The notes below the pieces were generated by a model. That model was not told where the DNA came from and searched no databases. It was given only the letters and a program-made list of their open reading frames with translations. A stretch of DNA of 38,213 nt from Treponema sp. Lineage in GTDB: Bacteria > Spirochaetota > Spirochaetia > Treponematales > Breznakiellaceae. The stretch is from contig JAISSH010000028.1 in NCBI GenBank assembly GCA_031273265.1, forward strand, positions 1-38,213. The letters are read 5' to 3'. Of this stretch, positions 1-6,853 are shown in pieces. Made by a program: the position numbers and the translations under genes. Within the stretch, counting starts at the first letter, position 1; each line of letters opens with the position of its first letter.

Positions 1-1388
1 TTGTTTTCGGAAAAAGCGTCCCCGATTAATTGAAAGCCGACAGGTAAACCTGCCGCGTCAAATCCGCAGGGAAGCGCAACTGCCGGAAGTCCGGCGAGAT
101 TGATTGAGACGGTGTAGATGTCGCCCATGTACATCTTGATTGGGTCGCCGACATTTTCACCTAACTTGTACGCCGTGGTCGGCGCGACTGGCGAGAGTAT
201 CATGTCAAACTGTTTGAACAATTTATTGTAAGCGTCCTTGATAAGAGCGCGGACTTGCAGGGCTTTTTTGTAATAGGCGTCGTAGTAACCCGATGAGAGC
301 ACGAACGAGCCGAGCATTATTCTTCTTTTTATTTCCATCCCGAAACCTTCGCTTCGAGAGAGGCGGTAAACTTCGGAGAGCGTGTTCGCCTTCGCGCTTC
401 GATAACCGTACTTCAAGCCGTCATAGCGCGAAAGGTTAGACGAGGCTTCGGCGCAGGCGATGATGTAGTAGGTGGGGATCAGATAATCCATCAGCGGCAT
501 TTCAAATTCTTCAATCTTCGCGCCTGCCGCCTCAAGCTCTTTCGCCGCAGAAAGAACGGCGGTCTTTACATCGTCATCAATTCCGCTTCCAAAATAATTG
601 CGCGGTAAGCCGATCTTAAAAGGTTGACTTTCACTCTTTGCGCTGAAGTCAAACGGCTTTTCAATGACGCAGGTGCTGTCTCGCGTGTCCGGCCCTGAGA
701 TAATTTCCAGCATTGCGGCGCAGTCATTAATGTTCTGGCCGATTGGTCCGATCTGGTCAAGAGATGAGGCGTAGGCAATCAGCCCGTAACGCGACACTGC
801 GCCGTAAGTCGGCTTGATTCCTGTAACGCCGCAAAATGCGCAAGGCTGGCGGATACTGCCGCCCGTATCGGAACCGAGAGCCGCAGGAATCTCACGCGCC
901 GCAACTGCCGCCGCACTGCCGCCTGACGAACCGCCCGCAACACGCGCAATGTCCCACGGATTATGCACCGCGCCGGACACGCCCGTTTCGCTCGAGCCGC
1001 CCATCGCGTACTCGTCCATGTTGAGTTTCCCGATGAGGATCATTCCCGCTTGTTCCAGCTTCTCCACGACAGCGGCGTTGAAAACCGGCGTGTAGCTTTC
1101 GAGCATTTTTGACGCGCAGGTGGTCGCAATTCCCGTTGTGGAAATGTTATCTTTCAGCGCGATTGGCGCTCCGGCAAGCGGCGAAAGTTCCTCGCCCTTA
1201 TCAAGCCGCGACTGGATTTCTTTCGCGCGAGTAAGAGCGCTCTCCTTTGACAGTGCGAGAAATGCGTTAAGACGGCTGTCATTCTTTTCTATTGAATCAA
1301 TGTACGCGCTCACTACTTCGGGCACACTGAGTTTTTTCGCTTTTATCGCCGCCGCTAATTCCAACGCGCTTTGCTCAAACATTGACAT
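1..1388 (-). CDS. gatA: Asp/Glu-tRNA(Asn/Gln) amidotransferase subunit A (3' end cut off by the window)
   Basis: Amidase subunit of the GatCAB complex, which releases ammonia from glutamine and uses it to convert Glu-tRNA(Gln) or Asp-tRNA(Asn) to the amide form in the cytoplasm. Reading from the ATG at 1388 the frame stays open to base 1, giving about 462 residues. The amidase-signature Ser-cis-Ser-Lys triad is visible: Lys79 in GAPIALKDN, then GGSSGGSAAAVAA and GSDTGGSIRQP carrying the two serines. Family members are about 485 residues, so roughly 20-25 C-terminal residues lie outside the window. The start is chosen because AGAAAGGTG precedes it; a second ATG two codons later is possible. 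It follows gatC by 8 bp on the same strand, so the two are co-transcribed; gatB may follow outside the window. Confidence 0.96.
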   Translation of the reverse strand, partial: MSMFEQSALELAAAIKAKKLSVPEVVSAYIDSIEKNDSRLNAFLALSKESALTRAKEIQSRLDKGEELSPLAGAPIALKDNISTTGIATTCASKMLESYTPVFNAAVVEKLEQAGMILIGKLNMDEYAMGGSSETGVSGAVHNPWDIARVAGGSSGGSAAAVAAREIPAALGSDTGGSIRQPCAFCGVTGIKPTYGAVSRYGLIAYASSLDQIGPIGQNINDCAAMLEIISGPDTRDSTCVIEKPFDFSAKSESQPFKIGLPRNYFGSGIDDDVKTAVLSAAKELEAAGAKIEEFEMPLMDYLIPTYYIIACAEASSNLSRYDGLKYGYRSAKANTLSEVYRLSRSEGFGMEIKRRIMLGSFVLSSGYYDAYYKKALQVRALIKDAYNKLFKQFDMILSPVAPTTAYKLGENVGDPIKMYMGDIYTVSINLAGLPAVALPCGFDAAGLPVGFQLIGDAFSEN

Positions 1389-1396
1389 CACCTTTC

Positions 1397-1684
1397 TCAC
1401 TCGACCGTTTTAGGCGCGACGGTAAATTCATCGTTCCTGCTCGGCGCGTTGTTCAAAACAAACACGCGTTCTAAAGAAGCGCGTACCTCATCGTCTCTAA
1501 AGGCGTTTACATCGTCAAAAGGGTGGCTTCGCTCGCTCACGCCGTTGGTGTCTATCTCGCTGAGCCGCGCCATATAGTCAAGAATTTTCTGCAAATCTCC
1601 GGTTAAACTGGTTTTTTCGCCGTCCGAAAGCGCGAGGCAAGACAGGTCTTCCAAGTACGAGATCAGTTTACTGTCAATTTGCAT
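1397..1684 (-). CDS. gatC: Asp/Glu-tRNA(Asn/Gln) amidotransferase subunit C
   Basis: Small GatCAB subunit that wraps around GatA and GatB and stabilises the amidotransferase. At 95 residues it has the normal family length. The pattern is typical: an N-terminal helix region with YLEDLSCLALSDGEK, then LQKILDYMARLSEIDT, and a C-terminal segment with the Pro-Ser-Arg-Asn stretch and the ending FTVAPKTVE. The ATG is preceded by AGGAG at good spacing. It is the first gene of a gatC-gatA unit; a sigma70-like promoter lies just upstream. Recognition rests on pattern and on adjacency to gatA, which together make it firm. Confidence 0.93.
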   Translation of the reverse strand: MQIDSKLISYLEDLSCLALSDGEKTSLTGDLQKILDYMARLSEIDTNGVSERSHPFDDVNAFRDDEVRASLERVFVLNNAPSRNDEFTVAPKTVE

Positions 1685-1701
1685 GGCTTCTCCTGATTAG
1701 G

Positions 1702-1731
1702 AGTATAGAATAAAACGCGCCGTGTGTTCAA
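1702..1731 (-). promoter_or_regulatory. Predicted promoter of gatC-gatA
   Basis: On the minus strand TTGAAC (1731-1726) and TATACT (1707-1702) are separated by 18 bp. The expected transcript begins only about 10-15 nt before gatC and still includes its AGGAG ribosome-binding site. Confidence 0.55.
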
Positions 1732-1755
1732 GGATAATGGTGAATTGGGAATGTA

Positions 1756-1784
1756 TTGACAATAGTATCATTTTATAGTACCAT
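1756..1784 (+). promoter_or_regulatory. Predicted promoter with tandem repeat in front of the HicB-like gene
   Basis: TTGACA (1756-1761) is followed after 17 bp by TACCAT (1779-1784). A 10-bp direct repeat, ATAGTATCAT at 1762-1771 and ATAGTACCAT at 1775-1784 (nine of ten identical, 13 bp apart), fills the spacer and covers the -10 box. This is where an autorepressing ribbon-helix-helix antitoxin would be expected to bind; that use is inference. The first ATG is only 6 nt after the -10 box. Confidence 0.5.
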
Positions 1785-1790
1785 AAAAAT

Positions 1791-2147
1791 ATGAACTCCA
1801 AAAAAAATATGATGGAGTATAAAGGGTATTTAGGCGCTGTTGAGTATGACGCTCAAGCAAAAATTTTTCACGGAGACATTGTCAACACCAGAGATGTTAT
1901 CACATTTCAAGGTACAACTGTTAAAGAGATAGAACGTGCTTTTAAGGACTCCATTGACGATTATATTTCGTGGTGTGAAGAAGAAGGCGTAGAACCTGAA
2001 AAACCATACTCAGGTAAATTCAATGTCAGGCTTTCACCGGAACTTCACCGTCAGATTGCAATATTGGCAAAGAAAAAGCATATTTCCCTTAATAATTTTG
2101 TGGAAAAAGCTATAACAGATGAAATTGCGTTGTTGCACGAAGCATGA
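1791..2147 (+). CDS. HicB-family antitoxin-like protein without a HicA partner
   Basis: Resembles HicB antitoxins, which bind the HicA mRNA-cleaving toxin through a degraded RNase-H-like N-terminal domain and bind DNA through a C-terminal helix module. The N-terminal part MEYKGYLGAVEYDAQAKIFHG and GDIVNTRDVITFQGTTV matches the HicB core; residues about 75-118 (FNVRLSPELHRQIAILAKKK and following) match a ribbon-helix-helix/Arc-like domain. The start is uncertain: ATG 1791 gives 118 residues, while ATG 1809 or 1812 gives the usual MMEYKGY start; none has a Shine-Dalgarno. No HicA-like reading frame is seen in the 106 bp upstream or downstream before the next gene. It could therefore be an orphan regulator. 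Base composition is more A+T-rich than gatCA. Confidence 0.82.
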   Translation: MNSKKNMMEYKGYLGAVEYDAQAKIFHGDIVNTRDVITFQGTTVKEIERAFKDSIDDYISWCEEEGVEPEKPYSGKFNVRLSPELHRQIAILAKKKHISLNNFVEKAITDEIALLHEA

Positions 2148-2177
2148 TGTCTTTGTGTGATGTAAAACAAAACTTCC

Positions 2178-2212
2178 GCGATAGCCCCCGCAATTTCTGC
2201 AAGGGCTATTGC
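2178..2212 (-). terminator. Stem-loop at the end of the LRR gene
   Basis: A 10-bp stem (2178-2187 with 2203-2212, one G-T pair) encloses a short inner GCA/TGC stem. On the minus strand it is followed after several bases by GTTTTGTTTTA. The LRR stop codon lies inside the stem. On the plus strand there is no T-run, so it is a weak candidate for ending hicB transcription. Confidence 0.45.
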
Positions 2213-3285
2213 TCTATGACTAAAAAGTACCTGACACCGCTGGCGTTATCCGGCACTTTTGCTTCCATATTCCATTCTCCATTATTATAAACATAGATTC
2301 CTGCCTTACAGCCGTTTAGATTATAGAAATCATCAAAATCATTTTCAAAAGAATTATTTAATTTCACATTTGAACCAATTTTTATTTTATTTAATTTGTT
2401 GCCGATAAAAGTACCTTCAAGTTCAAATTTTGATCTTAAAAATTGTAAATCTGGACTGCCACAAAAGGCTTGATGACCGATAACTATTACTGAATCAGGT
2501 ATTTCAATAAATGTAATACCGCTTTCCTGAAATGCCCTGTCGCCTATAGTTTTTACCGTACCGGGAATTTTAATGTCAGATAAAAATGTTGTAAAAGCAA
2601 AAGCTTCTTTTCCTATTGATTCGATAGTATCAGGCAATACTACAGTTCTAATTCTGTTATTTACGCTCATTCCATACAGACCAGAAGTAAGCATTGGACC
2701 GCCAGAGAATTTGTTTTCTTTTAATACTTTCTGGTATAGTGCGGGAAATTGCGCATCTCCTTTGAATGCATTATTACCGATTGCTTTTACTTTCATTTTT
2801 TTAATTTTCGGAGGTATAGATATAACTTCATCTATCCCTCTATAACTTAAAATAGTAACTTCATTTCGATTGTCTATAAGAATAAAAAAATCTTTTGGGT
2901 TTGAGTATTTTGGCATAGAAAGCAATATTGAATTCCATATTAATAGCACAACAGTTGAAACAGTTACGATAGTACCAATAATTCTTAGAGCTATTTTTTT
3001 ATCTTTCCACAACGAAAATAATGCTGCCATTAAACCAATAATAAATATAATAAAACGCAAATCAAACTTAAAATTTAAATTAATAAGTAATAATACAACA
3101 CTTATAATGATACTCAACATCAAAAAGACATCAAACGCCAGTAACGCAATATATTTTTTATATAACGATTTTGTGTCATTAATCACAATTTCATTTTCGC
3201 AGCTGGAACAAACAACTTTAATAGGTTCGTTCTTTTTAATTTTTTCAATTTCAATTTTTTTTCCACAATTACATTTAATTTTCAT
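2206..3285 (-). CDS. Membrane-anchored BspA-type leucine-rich repeat protein with N-terminal zinc ribbon
   Basis: Function unknown. The 359-residue protein begins with a putative zinc ribbon (CNCGKK at 5-10 and CSSC near 26-29), then three hydrophobic segments between about residues 45 and 122, and then a C-terminal region of BspA/LRR_5-type repeats (IGNNAFKGDAQ, LPDTIESIGKEAFAF, IPGTVKTIGDRAF, IPDSVIVIGHQAF). Such repeats are common in treponemes and Bacteroides and usually mediate surface contacts, but here the zinc ribbon and membrane segments argue for a membrane-bound protein. The start is supported by AAAGGAGG a few bases upstream. It lies 31 bp after the lipoprotein gene on the same strand, so both are likely one transcript. 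The gene is clearly A+T-rich. Confidence 0.8.
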   Translation of the reverse strand: MKIKCNCGKKIEIEKIKKNEPIKVVCSSCENEIVINDTKSLYKKYIALLAFDVFLMLSIIISVVLLLINLNFKFDLRFIIFIIGLMAALFSLWKDKKIALRIIGTIVTVSTVVLLIWNSILLSMPKYSNPKDFFILIDNRNEVTILSYRGIDEVISIPPKIKKMKVKAIGNNAFKGDAQFPALYQKVLKENKFSGGPMLTSGLYGMSVNNRIRTVVLPDTIESIGKEAFAFTTFLSDIKIPGTVKTIGDRAFQESGITFIEIPDSVIVIGHQAFCGSPDLQFLRSKFELEGTFIGNKLNKIKIGSNVKLNNSFENDFDDFYNLNGCKAGIYVYNNGEWNMEAKVPDNASGVRYFLVIEQ

Positions 3286-3316
3286 ATAAGCCTCCTTTAA
3301 TCATTTCGTTTCTCTC

Positions 3317-4291
3317 TCACGGTCTTTCAATAAAATGAAATTTAATATCTCTTATTTTATCATGGCTATGCCATCCGCCTAAGGTTTCTTTTTTATTAGG
3401 ATTTACCACTAATGAAAATTTGCTCCACCTACCGCCAACTACCAAAAGTTGAACACCGCCAATCAATAATGGTATGTCTGAACTATTGAAAAAATCAAAG
3501 TAGTAATAGTCTGTCCAACCCCCCCACCTATTATAGGTAATAAAATTCCAGTATTTATTTGTCTTGACGATTTCCATATTATTTGTTTCAATTACATCTA
3601 TTGTCCAATCGTCATAATTGCGTAAAATGTAATAAACTATTATATCTACCCAATAATCAGTATATTCGCCTTTCAGGTATATTTGGGCGTTTATCTTATA
3701 ATCATTCCCTATATTTCCCATATTTTGATAATTTATCATTTCTACTTCATTTGCTGATTTTACTTCCCAATTCCAATTTTGTCCCAGATAACCATCAGGA
3801 CCTTCTGATATTTTTCTACCGACTAAATCATTGGGCAGATTCTGTATATCGTGTCGAGGTGGTATTATAGTTAAAATCAAATTATCAATCTGTGCCATGA
3901 GCGCAATAATGGTATCATCGACTGGCAGGTTAGTATCACGATAACCGTTATATGCGTACTGGAATACATTATTTTTTTGTTGATTAGTGGAATATCTACT
4001 GCTCAATTCAAGATAATATTGATCCGCCCTCTGTAAACTATTATTATATTGTACATTTATTTGGTCGTTTATTTCCTGCTCTTTTCTTCGCGCTTCTATG
4101 CGTGTCTGAAAATGATAGGAACTAAAATCTTTAATAAATTCTGAATAATATTTTTTGCGAAGTTCAGTTAATTCACGTTCGCTATCGTAATATTTTTTTG
4201 CGGCTTTGATTCCGTCTGCTTCCGGTGAAGAACAGGCACATACAAAAATACTCAATAGTACGCCGATGAATAATTTGTTTTTCAAACGCAT
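3317..4291 (-). CDS. Predicted lipoprotein, function unknown
   Basis: I do not recognise the family. The 324-residue product starts with MRLKNK, a hydrophobic stretch and a lipobox ending FVCAC, so Cys20 would be lipidated after LspA cleavage. The next ~90 residues are charged and helix-forming (RKKYYSEF, EARRKEQEINDQ), possibly coiled coil. The C-terminal half is rich in aromatic residues and beta-prone (WNWEVKSANEVEM, WNFITYNRWGGWTDYYYFDFF). GAGGTGA precedes the ATG. It is upstream of, and probably co-transcribed with, the LRR protein, which suggests a joint envelope role; this is inference. Codon use is A+T-rich like its neighbour. Confidence 0.75.
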   Translation of the reverse strand: MRLKNKLFIGVLLSIFVCACSSPEADGIKAAKKYYDSERELTELRKKYYSEFIKDFSSYHFQTRIEARRKEQEINDQINVQYNNSLQRADQYYLELSSRYSTNQQKNNVFQYAYNGYRDTNLPVDDTIIALMAQIDNLILTIIPPRHDIQNLPNDLVGRKISEGPDGYLGQNWNWEVKSANEVEMINYQNMGNIGNDYKINAQIYLKGEYTDYWVDIIVYYILRNYDDWTIDVIETNNMEIVKTNKYWNFITYNRWGGWTDYYYFDFFNSSDIPLLIGGVQLLVVGGRWSKFSLVVNPNKKETLGGWHSHDKIRDIKFHFIERP

Positions 4292-4346
4292 AATGTATTC
4301 ACCTCAATATCGGACGCTGTGCGCCTGTTTTCTCTTTAAAAAAATT

Positions 4347-4390
4347 AAATGAAAAGTGAAAAAAGTTTTTTCCTTCTTCACTTTTCATTT
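4347..4390. terminator. Bidirectional rho-independent terminator
   Basis: A perfect 14-bp inverted repeat, AAATGAAAAGTGAA at 4347-4360 and its complement at 4377-4390. On the plus strand it is followed by TTTCC; on the minus strand by AATTTTTTT. Its main role would be to end the minus-strand lipoprotein transcript that stops at 4409. Confidence 0.75.
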
Positions 4391-4408
4391 TTTCCTTGTT
4401 ACTCCGCT

Positions 4409-4930
4409 TTACCCCAAAAACACCCTGTGCTTCGCAGGTGTAGCCTTGCCTACACTTGGTGTACTTTGCAACATACGCTGAACCGCATTTCTATAAACAA
4501 CCGTAGCGATAGAACTGGTCTTTAGATACAATGTCCTAAACTCGCCGTCTCTTACTTCCCAATTATTGGCAAGATTATTTACCAAAACTATTTGTGCATT
4601 GGCATTATTAGCGAACGCGGTTTCAAACTGACCTTTTACTGGACCAGGAGCCGTTGGATCCGTATACGCCGCGTTAAATGCCGTAATGACGTTTGCAACA
4701 ACGGCGTCCCAATCTGCATTAAGATACAGGTCGCTTGTACTGATTGTTACTTTGCCGTCAAATGCCAAGCCGTTGTCTTGTGTAATTGTTTTGGGTTGCG
4801 GTACGGACGCTGTTTCTTCATTGTTGTTGTCGTCGTCGTTGTTGTTATCGTCTTTGTCGCACCCTGCCATTGAGAACCCGATTACCGCTATAATGGCGAT
4901 AATTGCTAACAGTTTAATCGCTGTTTTCAT
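4409..4930 (-). CDS. Predicted lipoprotein with Asn/Asp-rich linker
   Basis: Function unknown. The start is placed at ATG 4930 because MKTAIKLLAI begins a normal lipoprotein signal peptide and AAAGGAGC stands just upstream; an in-frame extension to 5020 would run through the previous gene. The lipobox is FSMAGC. It is followed by an Asp/Asn/Glu run coded by near-identical triplets, then a small domain of about 125 residues with ISTSDLYLNADWDAVVANVI and a C-terminus ending RVFLG. I do not recognise that domain. The first 60 bp are identical to the start of the next gene upstream, 19 bp away; the pair is a tandem operon ended by the hairpin at 4347-4390. Confidence 0.8.
   Translation of the reverse strand: MKTAIKLLAIIAIIAVIGFSMAGCDKDDNNNDDDNNNEETASVPQPKTITQDNGLAFDGKVTISTSDLYLNADWDAVVANVITAFNAAYTDPTAPGPVKGQFETAFANNANAQIVLVNNLANNWEVRDGEFRTLYLKTSSIATVVYRNAVQRMLQSTPSVGKATPAKHRVFLG
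4821..4859 (-). repeat. Triplet run coding an Asn/Asp linker
   Basis: Consecutive GAT/GAC/AAC/AAT-type codons code for an Asn/Asp tract directly after the lipobox. On the plus strand it reads as GTT and GTC triplets. In-frame slippage would change linker length without destroying the frame. Confidence 0.6.
4871..4930 (-). repeat. 60-bp signal-peptide repeat, copy A
   Basis: Identical base for base to 5817-5876. It covers the start codon and the first twenty codons (MKTAIKLLAI to GFS) of the downstream lipoprotein. Identity ends inside the lipobox and just before the start codon. Confidence 0.95.
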
Positions 4931-4949
4931 AAAATGCTCCTTTATATAA

Positions 4950-5876
4950 TTAAAAAGCCCGCACGGCACGAACCGAGATCCAACTGTTCTTGCCGTTGTA
5001 GAGTTCGTCCAGATAGCCATCGCTGAATCTCTGATGCCATGCTTGGTTATTACTGTACTGCGACGAGGACCAGTAACTAGTTATCTCACTTATATTGCCA
5101 ACTGAAGTTTTGTTCACATAGAGCTGGTTCAGTTCGTCTTTGCTCGGTAAAAACCAGTCTGTTTTGCCGCCGTTGCTATAGTCGTCGCAGGCTTTTGCCG
5201 CAGGCGCGTTAGTATTCAACGTAGCAAGAATAAGGGCGGTGTTTTTCCTGCCGGTTCCTATTTCTGTTGCCGTACCTGCAATGTTGGTCGAAGTTTCGTT
5301 TTGCGTAGCCCATTGTGTTGCTGTCATATCGACAGGAGCAGCTTCAAGATAGTGGGCGGTATAATTTTCTGCGGGGTTTACCATTTGTACAGTAAAGCCC
5401 GTATCGCTTTTATAGAAGATTTTTCCCCCGCCGGGACCTTCGGCGCCAAGATTGTATACAGGGATAGACTCGTAGGAAATAGTTACCGTCTTGGGCGAAC
5501 CGCTTATGGTATAGCCGGTCTTTGCCACCGCTACGGTCAATGTCCCGTTCGCGGTAAAGCCGCTAATGCCTAAAGTATACGTCGGTCCCGCGCCGCTCAA
5601 GGCTCCATTCGTTACGCCCGCTACGTCGCTGAGGGTAATGTCATTGGCGGAAAGCCCGGTAATCGCCGCGCTAAAAGTAAGCGTCAGCGTTGTGGTTGTG
5701 GTGGTCGTGCTGCTGTATGCCGTCAGGCTGCTGAATGTAACCGGAGTAGCACCACTGCCGCCGCCACCACCGCCACCACCGCCCCCGCCAGTATTGCCGT
5801 CATCGCAAGCGGCTAATGAGAACCCGATTACCGCTATAATGGCGATAATTGCTAACAGTTTAATCGCTGTTTTCAT
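4950..5876 (-). CDS. Lipoprotein with Ig-like module and C-terminal DUF1566 / C-type-lectin-like domain
   Basis: A 308-residue predicted surface lipoprotein. Order of parts: signal peptide with lipobox FSLAAC (Cys24); eleven consecutive glycines; an Ig-like module of the treponemal type at about 45-135 (LTLTFSAAITGLSANDITLS to GSPKTVTISY); a linker with GAEGPGGGKIFYKSD; and a DUF1566 domain to the end (GKTDWFLPSKDELNQLY, then YWSSSQYSNNQAW and SVRAVRAF). DUF1566/FGE-like domains have the C-type-lectin fold used by retroelement-diversified proteins, and the last 41 codons look like such a variable region. AAAAGGAGC precedes the ATG. It is the first gene of a two-gene unit with the following lipoprotein. 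Likely role: binding an outside ligand; that is inference. Confidence 0.85.
   Translation of the reverse strand: MKTAIKLLAIIAIIAVIGFSLAACDDGNTGGGGGGGGGGGSGATPVTFSSLTAYSSTTTTTTTLTLTFSAAITGLSANDITLSDVAGVTNGALSGAGPTYTLGISGFTANGTLTVAVAKTGYTISGSPKTVTISYESIPVYNLGAEGPGGGKIFYKSDTGFTVQMVNPAENYTAHYLEAAPVDMTATQWATQNETSTNIAGTATEIGTGRKNTALILATLNTNAPAAKACDDYSNGGKTDWFLPSKDELNQLYVNKTSVGNISEITSYWSSSQYSNNQAWHQRFSDGYLDELYNGKNSWISVRAVRAF
4953..5075 (-). other. Candidate diversity-generating variable region
   Basis: The last 41 codons start at Tyr-Trp-Ser-Ser-Ser and end in SVRAVRAF at the stop codon. Between them, positions that are commonly Asn in relatives carry TAT, CTG, GAC, GAA, CTC, TAC, AGT, TGG and ATC codons, as adenine-directed mutagenesis of AAY/AAR codons would give. 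The last 24 bases are G+C-rich, as an initiation-of-homing site would be. No template repeat or reverse transcriptase is in this window, so this is a hypothesis. Confidence 0.35.
5757..5789 (-). repeat. Triplet run coding eleven glycines
   Basis: Eleven consecutive GGN codons (mixed GGC, GGT and one GGG) directly after the lipobox region. It separates the lipid anchor from the Ig-like module and is a natural place for in-frame length change. Confidence 0.7.
5817..5876 (-). repeat. 60-bp signal-peptide repeat, copy B
   Basis: Identical to 4871-4930, covering the first twenty codons of the upstream lipoprotein. The sequence after it diverges completely. Confidence 0.95.
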
Positions 5877-5971
5877 GTTTTTGCTCCTTTTGTAGTTTTG
5901 GCTAGTTGCGGAGTGTAAGATTACCGTTGATACGGCGATTTACATACAACGTTTCCTAGAAACTCCCCATA

Positions 5972-6000
5972 ATCTTAATATATTTCTTGAAAACTATCAA
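5972..6000 (-). promoter_or_regulatory. Predicted promoter of the tandem lipoprotein unit
   Basis: On the minus strand TTGATA (6000-5995) and TAAGAT (5977-5972) are separated by 17 bp. About 90 bp of leader follow before the ATG at 5876. A small inverted repeat GTTTC-CTA-GAAAC at 5951-5963 lies just after the expected start point and could be an operator, perhaps for the divergent XRE protein; that link is inference. Confidence 0.45.
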
Positions 6001-6081
6001 TAAGGAATAGGAAAATTACTATAGGAAAGTGTGTAAAGAACTAAAAGACAGTTATCATTTACTTATAGATAGTGGGAGAAA

Positions 6082-6414
6082 ATGGAAAAAATTCGGGAAA
6101 TTTTGGCACAAAACATGAAAATATACCGCCAAAAACTCGGAATTACACAACCAGAACTAGCAGAACGGGCTAATATTTCCACCAATTTTATAGGCATGAT
6201 CGAGCAGAAACGAAAATTTCCTGCCCCAGAAATGCTGGATCGGATAGCTAATGCTTTAGAAATCGAAACCGCTGAACTCTTTGAAACTTCCGCTTCTCCT
6301 CAAGCCGAACTAAAGAAACTCCATAAGGAAATACTATCTGACTTGGATCGGGCTATTGGCGAAGCTGTAGGTAAAGCCATTAAAGAACAATATAAAGACA
6401 ATAAGCCGAAATAA
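6082..6414 (+). CDS. XRE-family helix-turn-helix regulator
   Basis: A 110-residue DNA-binding protein. Residues about 6-62 form a Cro/CI-type helix-turn-helix (LAQNMKIYRQKLGITQPELA, then NISTNFIGMIEQKRKFPAPE and LDRIANAL). The C-terminal 45 residues are charged and helical (LKKLHKEILSDLDRAIGEA), likely for dimerisation. GGGAG precedes the ATG. It is transcribed away from the lipoprotein pair, with 205 bp between them, so it may control them or itself. A repeated ATAGGAAA at 6007-6014 and 6021-6028 stands in its upstream region. No phage genes are nearby. Confidence 0.88.
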   Translation: MEKIREILAQNMKIYRQKLGITQPELAERANISTNFIGMIEQKRKFPAPEMLDRIANALEIETAELFETSASPQAELKKLHKEILSDLDRAIGEAVGKAIKEQYKDNKPK

Positions 6415-6853
6415 TGCGGTTTCAAAAAGTTTTTTCCCGAAAGCAAAAATGCGCCAAAAGATGAAATTAAAGATACGATTATTGATCTTGTCCGCTCTTT
6501 GTAAAATAGAAACCGGAGCAACATATTTATATTTTGAGGAAGTATTAGATAGCAATCGTAACAAAGCATTACGAGGTCGGACATTTTTCAAGATAATTAA
6601 AAAGATTGATATGAAAAACTTTGAAAGAATAATAACGATGAATAAAATCACAGATTTGACAAAGGCAAAAAAAATAGCAGCCGGAGGCTATCCCGGCGGT
6701 GAAGCATGGTAAACCACGCCCGGCGGCAGCCGCTTCCGCCCCTTCGCTATACCTAAAAGTATCGTATAAAAGCCTTTGTCTGTCAAGCATTTTCGTCTCT
6801 CCGCGACCTGTGGCTCTGTTTTCATTCCCTCAAAAATCCCATATAATTCCGTC
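6415..6853 (+). other. 439-bp stretch without a recognisable gene
   Basis: The first ~280 bp are A+T-rich and hold an 87-codon frame (6449-6712) with no ribosome-binding site and no family likeness. Around 6690-6745 the composition changes to G+C-rich, with CCCGGCGG occurring twice and a GCGGC-A-GCCGC self-complementary core. The last ~35 bp contain the leuS promoter. No tRNA fold was seen. It may be decayed coding sequence. Confidence 0.5.
6819..6847 (+). promoter_or_regulatory. Predicted promoter of leuS, giving a leaderless mRNA
   Basis: TATAAT at 6842-6847 is a perfect -10 box; TTTTCA at 6819-6824, 17 bp away, is a poor -35. Only 6 nt separate the -10 from the leuS ATG at 6854 and there is no Shine-Dalgarno, so transcription would start at or next to the A of the start codon. 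Confidence 0.5.

Noticed and set aside
4931-5020. Longer start for the 4409-4930 lipoprotein
   Set aside because: It would run through the end of the previous gene and bury the signal peptide; ATG 4930 has AAAGGAGC.
5566-5895. Plus-strand frame with long proline run
   Set aside because: It is the antisense of the glycine run in the lipoprotein.
6449-6712. 87-codon plus-strand frame after the XRE gene
   Set aside because: No ribosome-binding site, no recognisable domain, and it runs through the composition shift near 6690; likely chance.
6690-6760. Possible SRP RNA or other small RNA in the G+C-rich patch
   Set aside because: The conserved SRP core GGAAG..AGCAGCC pattern is not met and no complete fold was found.
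6776-6853. Upstream TTG extension of leuS
   Set aside because: Adds 26 residues unlike any LeuRS and would place the TATAAT box inside the coding region.
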